A DNA stretch of 64,000 nt from Kappaphycus alvarezii (lineage: Eukaryota > Rhodophyta > Florideophyceae > Gigartinales > Solieriaceae). How positions within the stretch are numbered: the first letter of the stretch is position 1; each line of letters begins with the position of its first letter. The notes beneath the pieces were generated by a model. The model was not told the origin of the DNA. It made no database searches and saw only the letters and a list, made by a program, of their open reading frames with translations. The position numbers and the translations under genes are program-made. The stretch is from positions 496,001 through 560,000 of the forward strand of contig NADL03000488.1 of the NCBI GenBank assembly GCA_002205965.3. The letters run 5' to 3'. This document shows positions 21,590 to 32,960 of this stretch, piece after piece.

Positions 21590-22374
21590 CTAAAAGTTGA
21601 CATCCTCGACTAAATCCTCCTCACTGTTTGCCCTTCGAAAAGCTGCGGCGGTGCCGCTAGCAAATCTACGCTTTTCCGTTCGTTCTCCCTTCTCTGAATA
21701 TCTTCCAAATCCAGGATCATGGGCGATACAAACCGATACATTTGGTAATTTACACGCTTCCTTTTTAGATCCTCCCTGTCCCGCTGCTGTAGTTCTTGCT
21801 CCTCTTCACTTTCCATGTCTAAACCTGCCTGACTATCGACATAATCCTCTGGAAAATGAGCGAGCTTCCACCTGAATCATTCGCATTTCCTATATCCCTC
21901 TGACCCGGACCCATTAGCAAACATTAAAGATGCCCAGAACACTATGTCCTATTCCGCTGGCGCCGCCACATCTCATCCACTTGCAAATACTTCATGACCC
22001 CCTTAATGCATCAGAATATATGGAACCTTCACCATGTTTCTACCCTCTACCCTCTACACCTTCATAAAGTGCTCACACTACGCCTCACCTTTATCGTCCT
22101 CCTATACGTCGAAGTCCTTCACGCCGAAAAACTTCTCTCCAGTTTCCTCTTCGAACTCACCCAGAACGCCCGCAATATTTCCCATTGTTTCAGGGAGAAA
22201 ACTGCCCTTGGATCCTTCGCCGGCCTAGAGTGGATGTCGTCCTTTTGTAAGATTCCCTGCATCTCTGTCCGACCCGCTGGATCCTGTACACGCAGAAGGT
22301 CTTCATTTAGACAAAAGCTCGATGCGGAGGCTGTCAAGTCCAGCGCAGTATGCCTCTTGGTCGGTCCTGGTCCA
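21590..22374 (-). pseudogene. Second copy of the unidentified coding-like stretch
   Basis: This is the duplicate of 16716-17500 with the same frame breaks (charged segment at 21610-21844, DFDV end near 22104). Because both copies share the same breaks, those breaks either predate the duplication or are introns. No family was recognised. Confidence 0.28.
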
Positions 22375-23097
22375 GTATTTCGAAGGACTCTAGTTTGCTC
22401 CTGCTAAACACCTTTTGAGTTGGTACATTTTGGCGAAACGGACCAATGAGCATCAACCAGCGAAGTTCGTCGGGAGTTCCGACTTGAAATTAACGGACGC
22501 TTCTGCCCTGTCAAGAGCAAGAAGATCATCGCCGGTACTATAGAATTACTCTCTCTTTGGTTTTCGAGGACAGATACAAAGCTTCAGGAAGAAACAAGTA
22601 TTTCCTAGGGTCTGGAGGCGCCGATGGTTCACCCTCCGTTGGAGAGCGTGATAGTGTATCAGTCTGGGTAGTCGATCAGCTCCTCTCATCTCCTTAGTCG
22701 AGGCCGGACCCGGAGAGTCTTAAGCTCTACCCAATGGCGAGACTACTAGGTGTGTGAATGACGAATGCCTAAAGTATCGACCACAAGTGGATCAAAGCAT
22801 GGAACAGAATTGGAGCTTTTCTATATCGACTGTGTGGTACCGATGAACCTGGCGTTCACGGGATTTAAGTAAACAGATCTAACTTAGGAAATAATAACAG
22901 TAGGTAGGTATGTTGGAAACAAAAGGAGATGGCTATTGAAGGTACCCATAATAGGAAAAACCTAAAAGCGGAACGCACAATTCAGAGACCTAATAACTCA
23001 AGTACCCGAAGGAGTACAGTCAAGCACATTATCGAGGAGCACCAATGATCTGAGATAGCAGATTAATATTCATTCTCATCCCTTTTCAGGTAACGAC

Positions 23098-23301
23098 TTA
23101 CACGAGAAATATGTTGGTATTCAGGGAAGCCATATCGGGAAAGTCAATCGGAATCAAACCGGTTTCCATGTACAGCTATAGTGCGTTTAACAAGGCACTG
23201 TCGGGCCTTGTTAACAGATCAGCCAGATTAGTAGTACCAGGAACCCAAATCATGCGCTGGATCTTCTCGGTCCCAAACTTGTATCGAATCAGCGCCACAT
23301 C
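23098..23301 (-). pseudogene. Old copia RNase H C-terminus (original position)
   Basis: Same sequence as 18224-18427. Here it directly abuts the complete younger copia element: the last five bases, ACATC (23297-23301), are repeated at 29232-29236 on the other side. Reading leftward across the insertion, KPIKAD joins to VALIRYKF without loss of frame. Confidence 0.88.
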
Positions 23302-23617
23302 TGTTGGGAGTGATGGCCGAAAGGGCGGGAAAATGACCCACAATTCAAATGCTACGCCACGGGGGACAATCAACAATTCAAGTGCAGTGCCACGGCGGGC
23401 AATCAATCAAGGACACGTCGATTGATGCGCCCCAGGGCGCTAGGGATAGTACTACAGGCCGGCGCCGCCGCCGTGTGTGGAACCTCTTTCACTCGGCAAG
23501 TTGTTAGACTTGTCTAGCTAATTTCCAAGTAAAGCTTTCCACCTCGTTTCCTTCATTTAGTTGCTTGCTGGCAGTTTAACACTGCAGTTACGCTCGAATC
23601 GAGGCGTGAATTCAACA
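23302..23617 (+). repeat. 5' LTR of the complete copia element
   Basis: 316 bp, starts TGTTGGGAGTG and ends GAATTCAACA. The boundary is fixed by the flanking ACATC target duplication and by the alignment with the 3' LTR. Confidence 0.93.
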
Positions 23618-23651
23618 CAAGTCTAACAACTTCCGCGGCACCTTGCTCATC

Positions 23652-25200
23652 ATGGAAAATAAGACCGAGGGATCGCGAGAGAATCAAGAAGACACGTGCG
23701 AGCAGAAGAAGCGCTACGATCGAGAACGAACTCGGAAGGCAGACCGACAACCAACCACCCCTGATGCTTTCCGAGGGAAACATAAAGATCGACAGGGGTG
23801 GGTATACACTTACGACACTTCGGCACGGGCGTAACAGTACACGAAAACGACCGAAGCGATCGCTGAGTGGGTCAAGATGAACTTGACGTTCCCGATGGAC
23901 GTCTGGCAGATCCTCACAACGCTTAAAGAGCCAAATAAGGATGAATGGAAGCCAGAGGAACCCGCCAAGGATGCTGGCAAGTTCGAGGAGAAGATCTTCG
24001 ACGACAACATAAAGAAATACTTGAAACGCGTCAGTCACTTTGAAGACATCTGTTGTAATGTCTTCACAGTAGTTTACGGCCAATGCAGCGAATCGCTTCA
24101 GGCGAAGCTGCGGGGCCGGAAGACTGGGAATCCATATTCGAGAAAAACGACTTGCTCAAGTTAATGAAAAGCATTAAGGTATGGATGCTCAACCAGGAGG
24201 GATCCAGGAACCCAGTGGCAGCAGCGGACGCCTCGATGATGGCCATGTTCAAGATTAGGCAAAATAGATACGAGTCTTTAACGGAATACAAAAGAAGATT
24301 CATTGCAGCAACGGAAGTGTTGGTACACATAGGAATAGACCTCGGCAAAGCGCTTGTAACCCTAGTCGACAAGTCGCTGAAATCCGTGGAGGGTACGACT
24401 AGAAAAGAGGCGGAAGAATCCGCTGTGACCAAGGCTGAGAAACGAACACTCGAGAAGTTTCTGGCATACCGCTTTATCGCCGCCGCCGACAAAGCAAGAT
24501 TCGGGAATGTGGCGGTGTATTTGGAAAATGAAAATGTGGCCAAAAGTGACAAGTTTCCCAAGGACGTCACTGCGGCATATAACTTTCTCGAGAACTGGAA
24601 GCGTACTGTGATGCATGTTGAAACTCCCTCAAACGACGCCTTCAGCTTTGCTCTAACGGGTGCACCATCTGGGAATGAAACAGGGCCTAAGGATCGTTCG
24701 CAAATACAATGCTACAAATGCGGGAAGTACGGGCACAAGCGCCACGAAGGAAAGTGTGATCCAGAAGATGTGGCAAAGTGGCAGAACAAGAAAAAGAAGG
24801 AGAACATAGCGACACATACTGCCAATCACATGACCGGCGTGCCGAACGACAGCAGCGATGAGAGCGATGACTTCGACGATGGCGTTTACCACGTGATGCT
24901 TTGCACTGCCCATGAGAAGGTGCAAAGCGCTGGACAGGATGAGAATGAGGGACACGTGATTGGCGAAGGCGGGGAGATAGTTGGAAGCGTCATGACGCAT
25001 TCGTTCAACTCTAAACGCGCATACGTGATCCCAGCTGGGAGCGTAGGGCTGGACAGTATGTCCTCAGTGGACGTTTTCGGTGACAGCCAACTACTCATTA
25101 ACATCCGCACCGCACCAAGCAAGATGAGAATCGTGTGTAATTCTGGTGAAGTACTCGTCACGCAAATGGGGGACCTCGGGGGTACGGGCCGGTGTGGTAT
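23652..25200 (+). pseudogene. Copia gag and protease region
   Basis: Gag begins around 23652 (MENKTEGSREN). It is broken by TAA at 23832-23834 and by a missing C near 24116, then stays open from about 24120 to 25180. The zinc knuckle CYKCGKYGHKRHEGKC (near 24710-24760) is followed by an acidic stretch (DSSDESDDFDDG) and the protease active-site region VGLDSMSSVDVF, where copia elements usually have DSG or DTG-like triads. Frame 2 gives way to frame 1 near 25190 at the gag-pol border. The only lesions to gag proper are the early stop and the homopolymer indel. Confidence 0.8.
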
Positions 25201-26400
25201 CATCCCGGCGCTATCGCCAATATTTTATCGCTCAGTAACGTGCAGAAGCGGTATAAGGTACGCTACGACAGCACAGAGGGCGACTTCTTTACGCTGGAAC
25301 GCGAGGACGGTACAAAGCGCGTGTTCAAGCCCACAGGAAAGGGCCTATACGCATTGCAGTTACTGGCGAGGTCGGAGCCGAAGAAAGAAGTTGCGCTGAT
25401 AACCACGGTGGTTTGTAACGCCAAATCCTTCACAAAGCGCGAAGTGAAGCAAGCTAAACAAGCACGACGTCTAATGGCAATAATAGGGAGGCCAAGCGAG
25501 CGGCAGATTCGCGAAATTGTGGGGCAGAGGCAGTTGATAAACTGCGATTTTAACGTACAAGACGTTCGCAACGCGCTAAAGATCCTCGGCCCCGATATCG
25601 GGTCGCTAGAAGGCAAGAAGACCCGGACAAGAGAGCCGCATGTAGAACTGGTTGCACGCCCCATACCTTGCGACATAATGAAACGACACCGCGAAGTCGT
25701 TATTTGCTTCGACGTCATGTTCGTGAACGGAATTCCGTTCGCAGTCTCCATCAGCCGTGCGCTGAAGTTCGGGAAAACCGAGGCCATTGAGAACCGCAAG
25801 TCCCAAACGCTATTCAATAGCATCAAAGGCATACAGAAAACGTACGCACGCCGAGGATTCCTGGCTAACCGAGTGGCCGCAGATAACGAGTTCTCGTCGC
25901 TGGAGGGGCTCTTGTCTAGCACCTGCATGTCACTGAACGTGGTATCGAGAGGCGAAAACGTCCCCGAAATCGAACGCTACATACGAACGCTCAAAGAGCG
26001 ATGCCGAGCAGTTCACAACACGCTACCATTTAGACGAAGACCAAACCGGATGGTCGTTGAGCTCGTGTACGCCATGAACTTTTGGCTGCATATTTTCCCG
26101 GCTCAGGACGGGGTGTCGGCCACGATCAGTCCTCGCGAGTTGGTAACCGGCGTCTCAATTGACGCTAAAAAGCACTGCGTTGTGCCTTTTGGTTCATACG
26201 TGCAAACCCACGAGGAGCACGACAACACCCTCGCCACAAGAACCATTGGCGCTATCGCGCTACGGCCGACAGGAAACGCCCAGGGAGGCCACTAATTCTA
26301 CAGTCTCATATAGGGGCAGCGCATCGTGCGCAACAATTGGACGGAGATTCCGACGCCGGCTGATGCCATCGCACGGGTCGAGAAGATGGCCGGGAAAAAA
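25192..26400 (+). pseudogene. Copia integrase
   Basis: Open from 25192 to a TAA at 26293-26295. The zinc-binding N-terminus is followed by the catalytic core: ICFDVMFVNGIPF (Asp), VAADNEFSSLEG (Asp) and NVPEIERYIRTLKER (Glu), then GVSATISPRELVTGVSIDA, highly characteristic of algal and protist copia integrases. Homology continues after the TAA (QRIVRNNWTEIPTPADAI) in the same frame with a further TAG at 26311-26313, so the C-terminus is interrupted. Integrase inserts the cDNA; the catalytic triad is intact but the reading frame is not. Confidence 0.85.
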
Positions 26401-27156
26401 AACAATGAACCGTCTCACATTTGGTGACCGCCACAACGAAGAACCCCAGGAAGAAGATGGCGACGTGATCTCACTTCCAAGCGACTCCGACGGGTCTGAT
26501 AGCGATACGTCATCGGTCTTCGGCAGCGAGCAGGAAGATGGAAACCGAGAAGAGTCCGGCGATGAGCTAGACCACGAGGATCCTCACACCAAGACGGGCC
26601 CATCGACGACACGGAGCAAAATGAACGGCCAACAGTCAAACAGGAGAACGTGCGCATTAAAATGGAGCCGACAGAAGACACCAGTGATCATGTCGATGGC
26701 GAGGCAGGCTCCGATAATGAATGGCGCCCTGAGAACCACGAGGGATATGGCTCAATATCTGGTGAAGAGGGCATCGAAGATCCAACCCAGGGTCACGAAG
26801 ACGATGCACAAATGGCTGGGGAAGCTGCAGAAGAATCCACACCGCCCAACAACGGCACGGAATAAGCAAGCTCGAAACCTAACCGCTCAGAGCCAAGCGA
26901 CCATGACACGGAAGCTGCAGGAGTGCATCGTGGCAGAGGAGCACAGAGCAAGGAGGTAAGATGCAACGACGGTGCGCAGCGCACATGAGTGACAAGCATG
27001 GAGGAAGAGGAGGACTATGACAGAGGTACAGAGCGTGCAGATGATGAGGGTTGACGTACGATTGACGCCGAGATGGACGCCAGATATCGGCCCCGAAGAA
27101 GGACAGGTCTATGAGGGCGAAAAAGGCCAAATTACGATATCGACGCGTGTAAGGCC
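26400..27156 (+). pseudogene. Acidic linker between copia integrase and RT, frameshifted
   Basis: Between integrase and RT the sequence encodes a very acidic region in alternating frames (LPSDSDGSDSDTSSVFGSEQ near 26475-26535, then EGYGSISGEEGIEDPTQ near 26740-26790, then MEEEEDYDRG near 27000). The frame must change near 26400 (an A-run) and near 26640, with stops at 26863-26865 and beyond. Such acidic, poorly conserved linkers are common in copia polyproteins. Confidence 0.55.
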
Positions 27157-28902
27157 ATGGCTGGTGACATTATCCAGGATGCTCACATGCTGGCACAAAC
27201 GGACACCGAGGTCATCGCACTAACATTCGATGTCTCCCAGCTCACTGGTCTCAGCAACTCTCACACACCTCTCATCAACGTGCTACTCACGAAATACGGA
27301 ATCAAGAAAGAACTGCGGGTGTTCGCCAAGAAAGGGGATGATGCCGTCAACGCTGAAATGCGGCAGCTCCATGAGCTCAAAGTCATGAGGCCCAGATCTT
27401 CAGGGACTCTCAGCAAGCAGGACCGTCGAGCCGCGCTTCAGTATCTAATGTTCTTGAAGCGAAAACGCGACTTGGAGGTCAAGGGGCGTGGTTGCGCGGA
27501 TGGTAGAAAAGAGCGGCAGGACGCGGTGAAGGGCGACGCATCCTCTCCAACCATTTCAACAGAGGCATTGTTCCTAATTTTGATCATAGCGGCAGAAGAA
27601 GGACGAGACGTCATGACGATGGACATTCCTGGTGCGTTCCTGCAGACGGAGCTAAACGGCAAGCGAGTACACGTGCGTTTTGTGGGCTGAATGGCTGAGC
27701 TCCTCGCCATCATCGATCCGGCACTTTACCGTCCACATATTATCACGGAGGAAGGGAAGCCAGTTCTGTATGCTGAGCTTCAACGGGCTCTCTATGGAAT
27801 GCTACAATCGGCACTACGATTTTGGGAACAAGTACTGCGTGACCTTGCTACACTAGGCTTCAAAGTGAACCCTTATGATTGGTGTGTTGCAAACAGGGTA
27901 ATTAACGGGCACCCACAAACGGTGGGGTGGCATAATGATGACTTTGTGGTCACTCACGTGGATCCCGCTGTAAACGACGAGCTCGGCGAATGGTTTAATG
28001 ATAAATATGGAAAGCGAGCCCCTGTCAAAGTAAACAGGGGGAAGGAAAACGATTATCTAGGCATTCAAATCGACTTCTCTTCTACCCGAAAGGTCCGAAT
28101 CACCATGATTGATTACCTCAAGGAAATGCTTGACGAATCCCCAAGTGAATTTCCTGGCACCGCCGCTACCCCTGCGGCACGACACCTATTCGACACAAGT
28201 GATGACGCACCGAAGCTGAACGAAAAGCGTTCGGCACAGTTCCACCATATCGTTTCCAAAGCTCTCTTCTTGGCCAAGCGAGCAAGGCCTGACATACAAC
28301 TTGCTGTTTCTTTCCTGTGCACTGTCGTGTGCAACTGTAACGTGCATGACTAGAAAAAGCTCGGTAGAATGTTAGAATATCTGCGTGGCACATTAGACCT
28401 GGCATTGACTCTGGAGGCTGACAACGGACATGTGGTGAAGTGGTGGGTCGATGCCGCTTTCGCAGTCACAGAAGACATGCGAAGCCAAATTGGTGGAGCT
28501 ATGACGCTAGGTAAGGGGGACGTCTACAGCTCATCGCTGCGACAGCGTCTCAACACCCACAGCTCAACCGAAGCGGAGTTGGTGGCCGTGAACTACTTCA
28601 TGCCACAGGTGTTATGGACCCGATATTTTCTACTCGCGCAGGGACATGACGTGCGTGATAACGTGATATTTCAGGACAACCAAAGCGCCATTCTACTGGA
28701 GACCAATGGTAAAGGGTCTAGTGGGAAGCGAACTCGACACATTAACATGAGATACTTCTTTGTCCGGGATCGAGTGGCATCTGGAGAACTGGCGATCAAG
28801 CACTGCCCTGCGAAAGAAATGCTCGGTGACTTTTTTACGAAACCACTCCAGGGCATGGACTTTCGCAAGTTTCGTGATGCGATACTTAACATCGAGGTAT
28901 GA
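27157..28902 (+). pseudogene. Copia reverse transcriptase and RNase H with two nonsense codons
   Basis: One frame spans the whole segment except for TGA at 27688-27690 and TAG at 28351-28353. RT motifs are MTMDIPGAFLQTEL (first Asp), LQRALYGMLQSALRFWEQ and a catalytic box GWHNDDFVVTHVD, with HNDD in place of the usual YVDD. RNase H shows WWVDAAFAV, HSSTEAELVAVNYF and IFQDNQSAILLE, and ends with KEMLGDFFTKPLQG. Both stops fall where related elements have Trp (GWM and DWKK), so each is explained by a single G-to-A change of TGG. Confidence 0.88.
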
Positions 28903-28915
28903 AGCCACAGGAGTG

Positions 28916-29231
28916 TGTTGGGAGTGATGGCCAAAAGGGCGGGAAAATGACCCACAATTCAAATGCTCCGCCACGGGGGAAAATCAACAATTCAAGTGCA
29001 GTGCTACGGCGGGCAATCAATCAAGGACACGTTGATTGATGCGCCCCAGGGCGCTAGGGATAGTACTACAGGCCGGCTCCGCCGCCGTGCATGGAACCTC
29101 TTTCACTCGGCAAGTTGTTAGACTTGTCTAGCTAATTTCTAAGTAAAGCTTTCCACCTCGTTTACTTCATTTAGTTGCTTGCTGGCAGTTTAACACTGCA
29201 GTTACGCTCGAATCGAGGCGTGAATTCAACA
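28916..29231 (+). repeat. 3' LTR of the complete copia element
   Basis: 316 bp, TGTTG...CAACA, followed by ACATC. About ten substitutions separate it from the 5' LTR (for example GGCGCC versus GGCTCC and GTGTGTGG versus GTGCATGG), and there are no indels. Confidence 0.93.
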
Positions 29232-29236
29232 ACATC

Positions 29237-30660
29237 AGCCTTGATTGGCTTGTCAGTTTGAGTTCGACAGGTTGAAAAAGAGTCGTACAAATCCTTGGAA
29301 GTAAGTGCGATCATCAAGTCAAATTGTAGCCCCAGTATCTGCTGGTAAGCTTCAACAAGAATTTTCCCTTCATCTACCGAGTACCCTGCATCCAAGTTCT
29401 CGGGAGCTGTTGTGGAACGAACTAGCCTACTTGACTTATGGGAACTCCAGTGAATAGTATGAAACATGAATCAGCTCACGTCCCAATATAATTCCAGCAA
29501 TGGACCCGAGTTGACCACACTCATTAGGTCTGCCAGCACCAAAAAATACTAAAATAGTTGGCTTTTAACTCCAAAGCAGCAAAGGATGACGAAAGTGATT
29601 GGGCGATCCCAGTTTCTGCAGATTTTTCAGCACATTGATCTGACAAAACAAAGTCTTCGACAAAGGAAAACATTCAAAGTCGGTCAGGAATTACGTTGCT
29701 GCAAATAGCTGGTTACAAAAGCCAAAACTGACTAGCTGATATTCCAATGTAGCTGAGAGATCCATTCATAGAAGAATAAGCAGAGTCTTCGAGAAGAGAG
29801 AGCTCTCCGTCCAACTGCTTACGTCTCTGTCGCATGAATGAATATTTGCTCAATGCATTTAGCTTGTTCTCCCCAGATACCGTCAAAATAACATCTTCAT
29901 TATGAGTCACAGATATTCCGGTGAGCTTGAATGAGACTAGTACAAGAACTATTGTTCCAAATTTATATTTCTGAGACACACGGGAAAAAAAGTTATTCAA
30001 CAATTCCACAGGTACGGTGGCGCAAATATTATTTACAACTTTAACAGAAAGTAGCTGCAGTTATCTTTCGACCCGTTTGTAGAACAGTTGAGGAACTTGA
30101 ATCAGCGAGGTGAATCCTTCGGTTCGTAAAACTTCAGCACTGTGCTGCTGCCCTTTTTCGCTTGCATTGACAAGTCCAAATTACGCGGAAAGTATCAACC
30201 AGTAGAACTCTCTGCTCTTGCACTCTTGTGGTGGCACGAAATACACGCCCCGCAGTGCGGCTCCATTTGCAAACCCAGACTTCACATCGATTTGACCAAG
30301 GCGCAGTTGAACGAAAAACAAAACGACAACAGAATACGGAAGCCAACGGGAGAGCACGTCTTCTAATCTGTCTTCGAATTATCCCTCGAAAGGTCCTTAT
30401 TGCCGTACGGTGTGATGCGGGCTTAATACAGGTGTGTTTTATCGTCCAGCGTCTTAATCTTGTACAGAACGTGACTCTTAATGACGTTTGCATTTTTTTG
30501 ATACACACTTTCTGTGCACTTCGCGTACGTGTTTCTTGAGGTAAACCTCTTCCTTACCATAATAGTTCTCGGTAACAAAAGATGCGAGGCCTCCGTCCTG
30601 GCGGAGCAAACACTTTTTGCCCTTGAACCGATCAAATTACGTATCGGGAGCAACCTGTTT
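29237..30660 (-). pseudogene. Old copia RT and RNase H, N-terminal part
   Basis: RT pieces include DVKSGFANGAALRGVYFVPP and AFGLVNAS-like segments near 30180-30350, and NEDVILTVSGENKLNALSKY with LSYIGISASQ at 29713-29920. RNase H reads HWSSHKSSRLVRSTTAPENL and ALTSKDLYDSF at 29250-29467, then TDKPIKAD up to the insertion point. Several frames are involved and there is no intact product. Confidence 0.8.
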
Positions 30661-31407
30661 CATGCTGTTCAGGTCATTAATTGGTGATATCTGAACATCG
30701 TTCGCCTGCAAATTGGTCTTACGGCGAGTAGCCATTGGATGCATACTTGGACGAGAACCATGTGGCGAAGGTGGTGGTGGAACATACCCGAAACTCTCAG
30801 GTCAGTCTCCGGAGGGGCGGAATCCTGATCATCGCCATGATCAGGGTTTGCATCATTAGGACCAGTGCCATCAGGCTGCTTAATCACGTTGTTGCTTCTC
30901 GCATCCGGATTGAATTCAGGCGTGGCGATATCATCTTCAAATTGAACTCGCTTCTGAAGCGGCAAGTGTGTGTCTTCAATGTATCCAAAGGTGTCATCTA
31001 TCACCAATTAAAGTTCAGCATCACTAGCATCGATAGACTCTTGGACAGCCAGCGCCAGGTCATTCCCAGGCATAGCGGTTCGAACGTCTTCAATAACAGC
31101 ACTGATAATGCGTCCATTAGATCAAGCAGAAGTGACAGTCCTAGACTTGATATCATCGTACAGAAAAGGGCAAGACGAGAGCGATTTTTCGCGCTTCTCA
31201 AAAGGCTGCTTAACAGAGACCTGTACCAAATCACCAACAGAAAAAGGAGTATCCTTGATACCATTAGGACGCACAATCAATGCCATCTTTCACCTGGCGA
31301 ATAGCTTCTTTTGAGCGTCAACAAAAGCGTCCGTAAATATGAGGGGCGCTTCACCAGGCGTCACTGGACGATTATAAACCTTCGATAGCTCGTTGGTAGA
31401 CAGAACA

Positions 31408-31797
31408 TCATTGCCGTAGACGTTGTTCGAAATAACGATTATCTACACAACTAACAGTTGGTCGGTAACTAAATCTCCCGTCTTTGTTTGCGTGTTTCAA
31501 GCGATGTAAAATATTCCGATTGAGTTGGTGCTTCGATTCAAGCACATTCTTTTTGTAATGGAATCGTTCGGCTTTGACACCAACCTTTTCCAAATAGTTG
31601 AGGTACTCTTCGTTCTTGAATGCCGGATCGTAGAGCACGGAGGATGGATAACAAAACGGACTGACCGAGTAAGTTAAAAACTCTGCAACTGCATTTCCTA
31701 TCTTCGTGCCTGTTAAAGTGTCGCCAGCTGAGTACCTTACCGTAGATCCATAGTATGGAAAAATTTGTAGACTACAACAAAAGAGCGTTCCACACAA
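31408..31797 (-). pseudogene. Old copia integrase fragment
   Basis: One open frame of 129 codons contains the end of the integrase core: EEYLNYLEKVGVKAERFHYK followed by KNVLESKHQLNRNILHRLKH, with the catalytic Glu in ESKH. Upstream parts (to about 32040) are in other frames with stops. Confidence 0.75.
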
Positions 31798-32047
31798 ACA
31801 GTATCATTGAAATAGCGTGACGAGGAGCTGAGAGAGATAGGCCTCTCGCCCTTTGGTGACTCCATAGCATTGTAGGCAATAAAAGTATCCGAAATATCAG
31901 ACAAGTAGATTTTCAAATTGTCCTTTCAAATCTAATCAGCTACATCATCGGTAATAGGATCTAATTCTGCGTTAAATTCAGGGAGTATCAAAGGAGCCGC
32001 TACACGCAGATCGGGCATTCCCATACTGCTTTACGGCGCGCAGTAGT

Positions 32048-32960
32048 CTAACAAAGGTCCATCACAAGTTGACAAATCAAAATTGTCTGATACCATACGT
32101 TGGTATACTGAACCACGAAAGTACCTTTTCGGGGAGTCCTGCCGTCACCATCATTGCTTTTCATTGTATCATCATCCATTTCGTGATAATTTCCGTCGCG
32201 TTCATGATTACAAGTCCAATGACCAATCTGATGACTTTTCCTACACTTCGACCGAAGGTTGAGGTCTTCTAATTGCTCCGGAGTAAGCTTCTTAGGTTGA
32301 TTCTTTCCTGTTGGGAAGATCTCAGTCAACGTCTCGGAACTATCTGCAACTTTTCCACCTGCGTAAATCTTAGGCCTATCAAATTGGCGGATCAAACAAG
32401 CAACTGCAGAATAAGATAAAGATTTCAGCAAATTATCAGTAGAATCCTCCGTCGCATACTCACCAGATCGAGGAGCATATGCAGCCAACACGGACACTCG
32501 TTCACCACCGTCACTTGAGAATTTTCCAATAACATGAATGTCAAAAGATATTGCAGTGGCTTGCCCTCATTTGATATCGAATTGAACTTCGACACGTGCT
32601 CATCGAATCTTGTCTCGAAATTCTTCATCAATTCACTGTGACCACCCTTTGTATTCAAAGCTTGCTGAAAAGCGTTGAATACATCACTGAAAATGGCAAG
32701 GATATCTCTCTTGTAAATAAACTCAAAAAGAACATCGACTCCAGCGGCAGACTTGAGCGTAGCGCTAGGAACTTTCTGCAACATATCCAAAGATCTACCA
32801 TAAAGCTGCGACTGAAACACCAGACCTTGTAACGCGGCCTGTATCTTTTTGCTCTTCGAATATGGGAGCGCATCATGCGCAGCTTTCCACTGCGTCACAT
32901 CATTTCCGTAACCAAGACTAAGCTCTCGAGAAAGTTTTTATTCTCGTCGCATCTGTGCAG
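32048..32960 (-). pseudogene. Old copia gag, frameshifted
   Basis: Two overlapping frames together give a copia gag. The capsid-like region lies at 32425-32898 (TQWKAAHDALPYSKSKKIQ, QSQLYGRSLDMLQKV), and a zinc-knuckle region at 32200-32290 reads CRKSHQIGHWTCNH, a CX2C-type knuckle whose second Cys position has become Ser. The early start beyond 32900 is interrupted by a stop. Confidence 0.75.

Larger units (their letters stand above)
19814..24687. repeat. Tandem duplication, right copy
   Basis: This is the direct repeat of 14941-19813, offset 4873-4874 bp. On its left it begins abruptly inside ADPRM (only the 5' part of that gene is present), and on its right it continues into the rest of the copia gag and pol, so the right end is the original chromosomal continuation. 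It could be a real recent duplication or an assembly artefact from a collapsed or mis-joined allele; the sequence alone does not decide. Confidence 0.93.
23302..29231 (+). mobile_element. Complete Ty1/copia retrotransposon, 5.93 kb
   Basis: The element has 316-bp LTRs (23302-23617 and 28916-29231), TGTTG...CAACA ends and a 5-bp target duplication ACATC (23297-23301, 29232-29236). The internal order is gag with one zinc knuckle, protease, integrase, RT and RNase H, the integrase-before-RT order that defines copia. The LTRs differ at about ten of 316 positions, so the insertion is not brand new. Pol carries several stops and frame changes and is dead as written. No primer-binding site could be matched to a tRNA after the 5' LTR. 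It lies inside the RNase H of an older copia element of opposite orientation. Confidence 0.95.
29232..32960 (-). mobile_element. Old Ty1/copia element (minus strand), degraded
   Basis: Read leftward, this shows gag (about 32960-32100), integrase (about 31800-31400), an acidic linker (about 31007-30700), RT (about 30660-29713) and the first half of RNase H (29467-29237), all with many stops and frame changes. RNase H then continues on the far side of the younger element at 23301 (and 18427). Composition is more AT-rich than the younger element. No LTRs could be matched. It is a different family from the young copia, judged by its RNase H and gag. Confidence 0.85.

Noticed and set aside
30735..31304. 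189-codon plus-strand frame
   Set aside because: Overlaps the old minus-strand copia linker and integrase region; no domain of its own.
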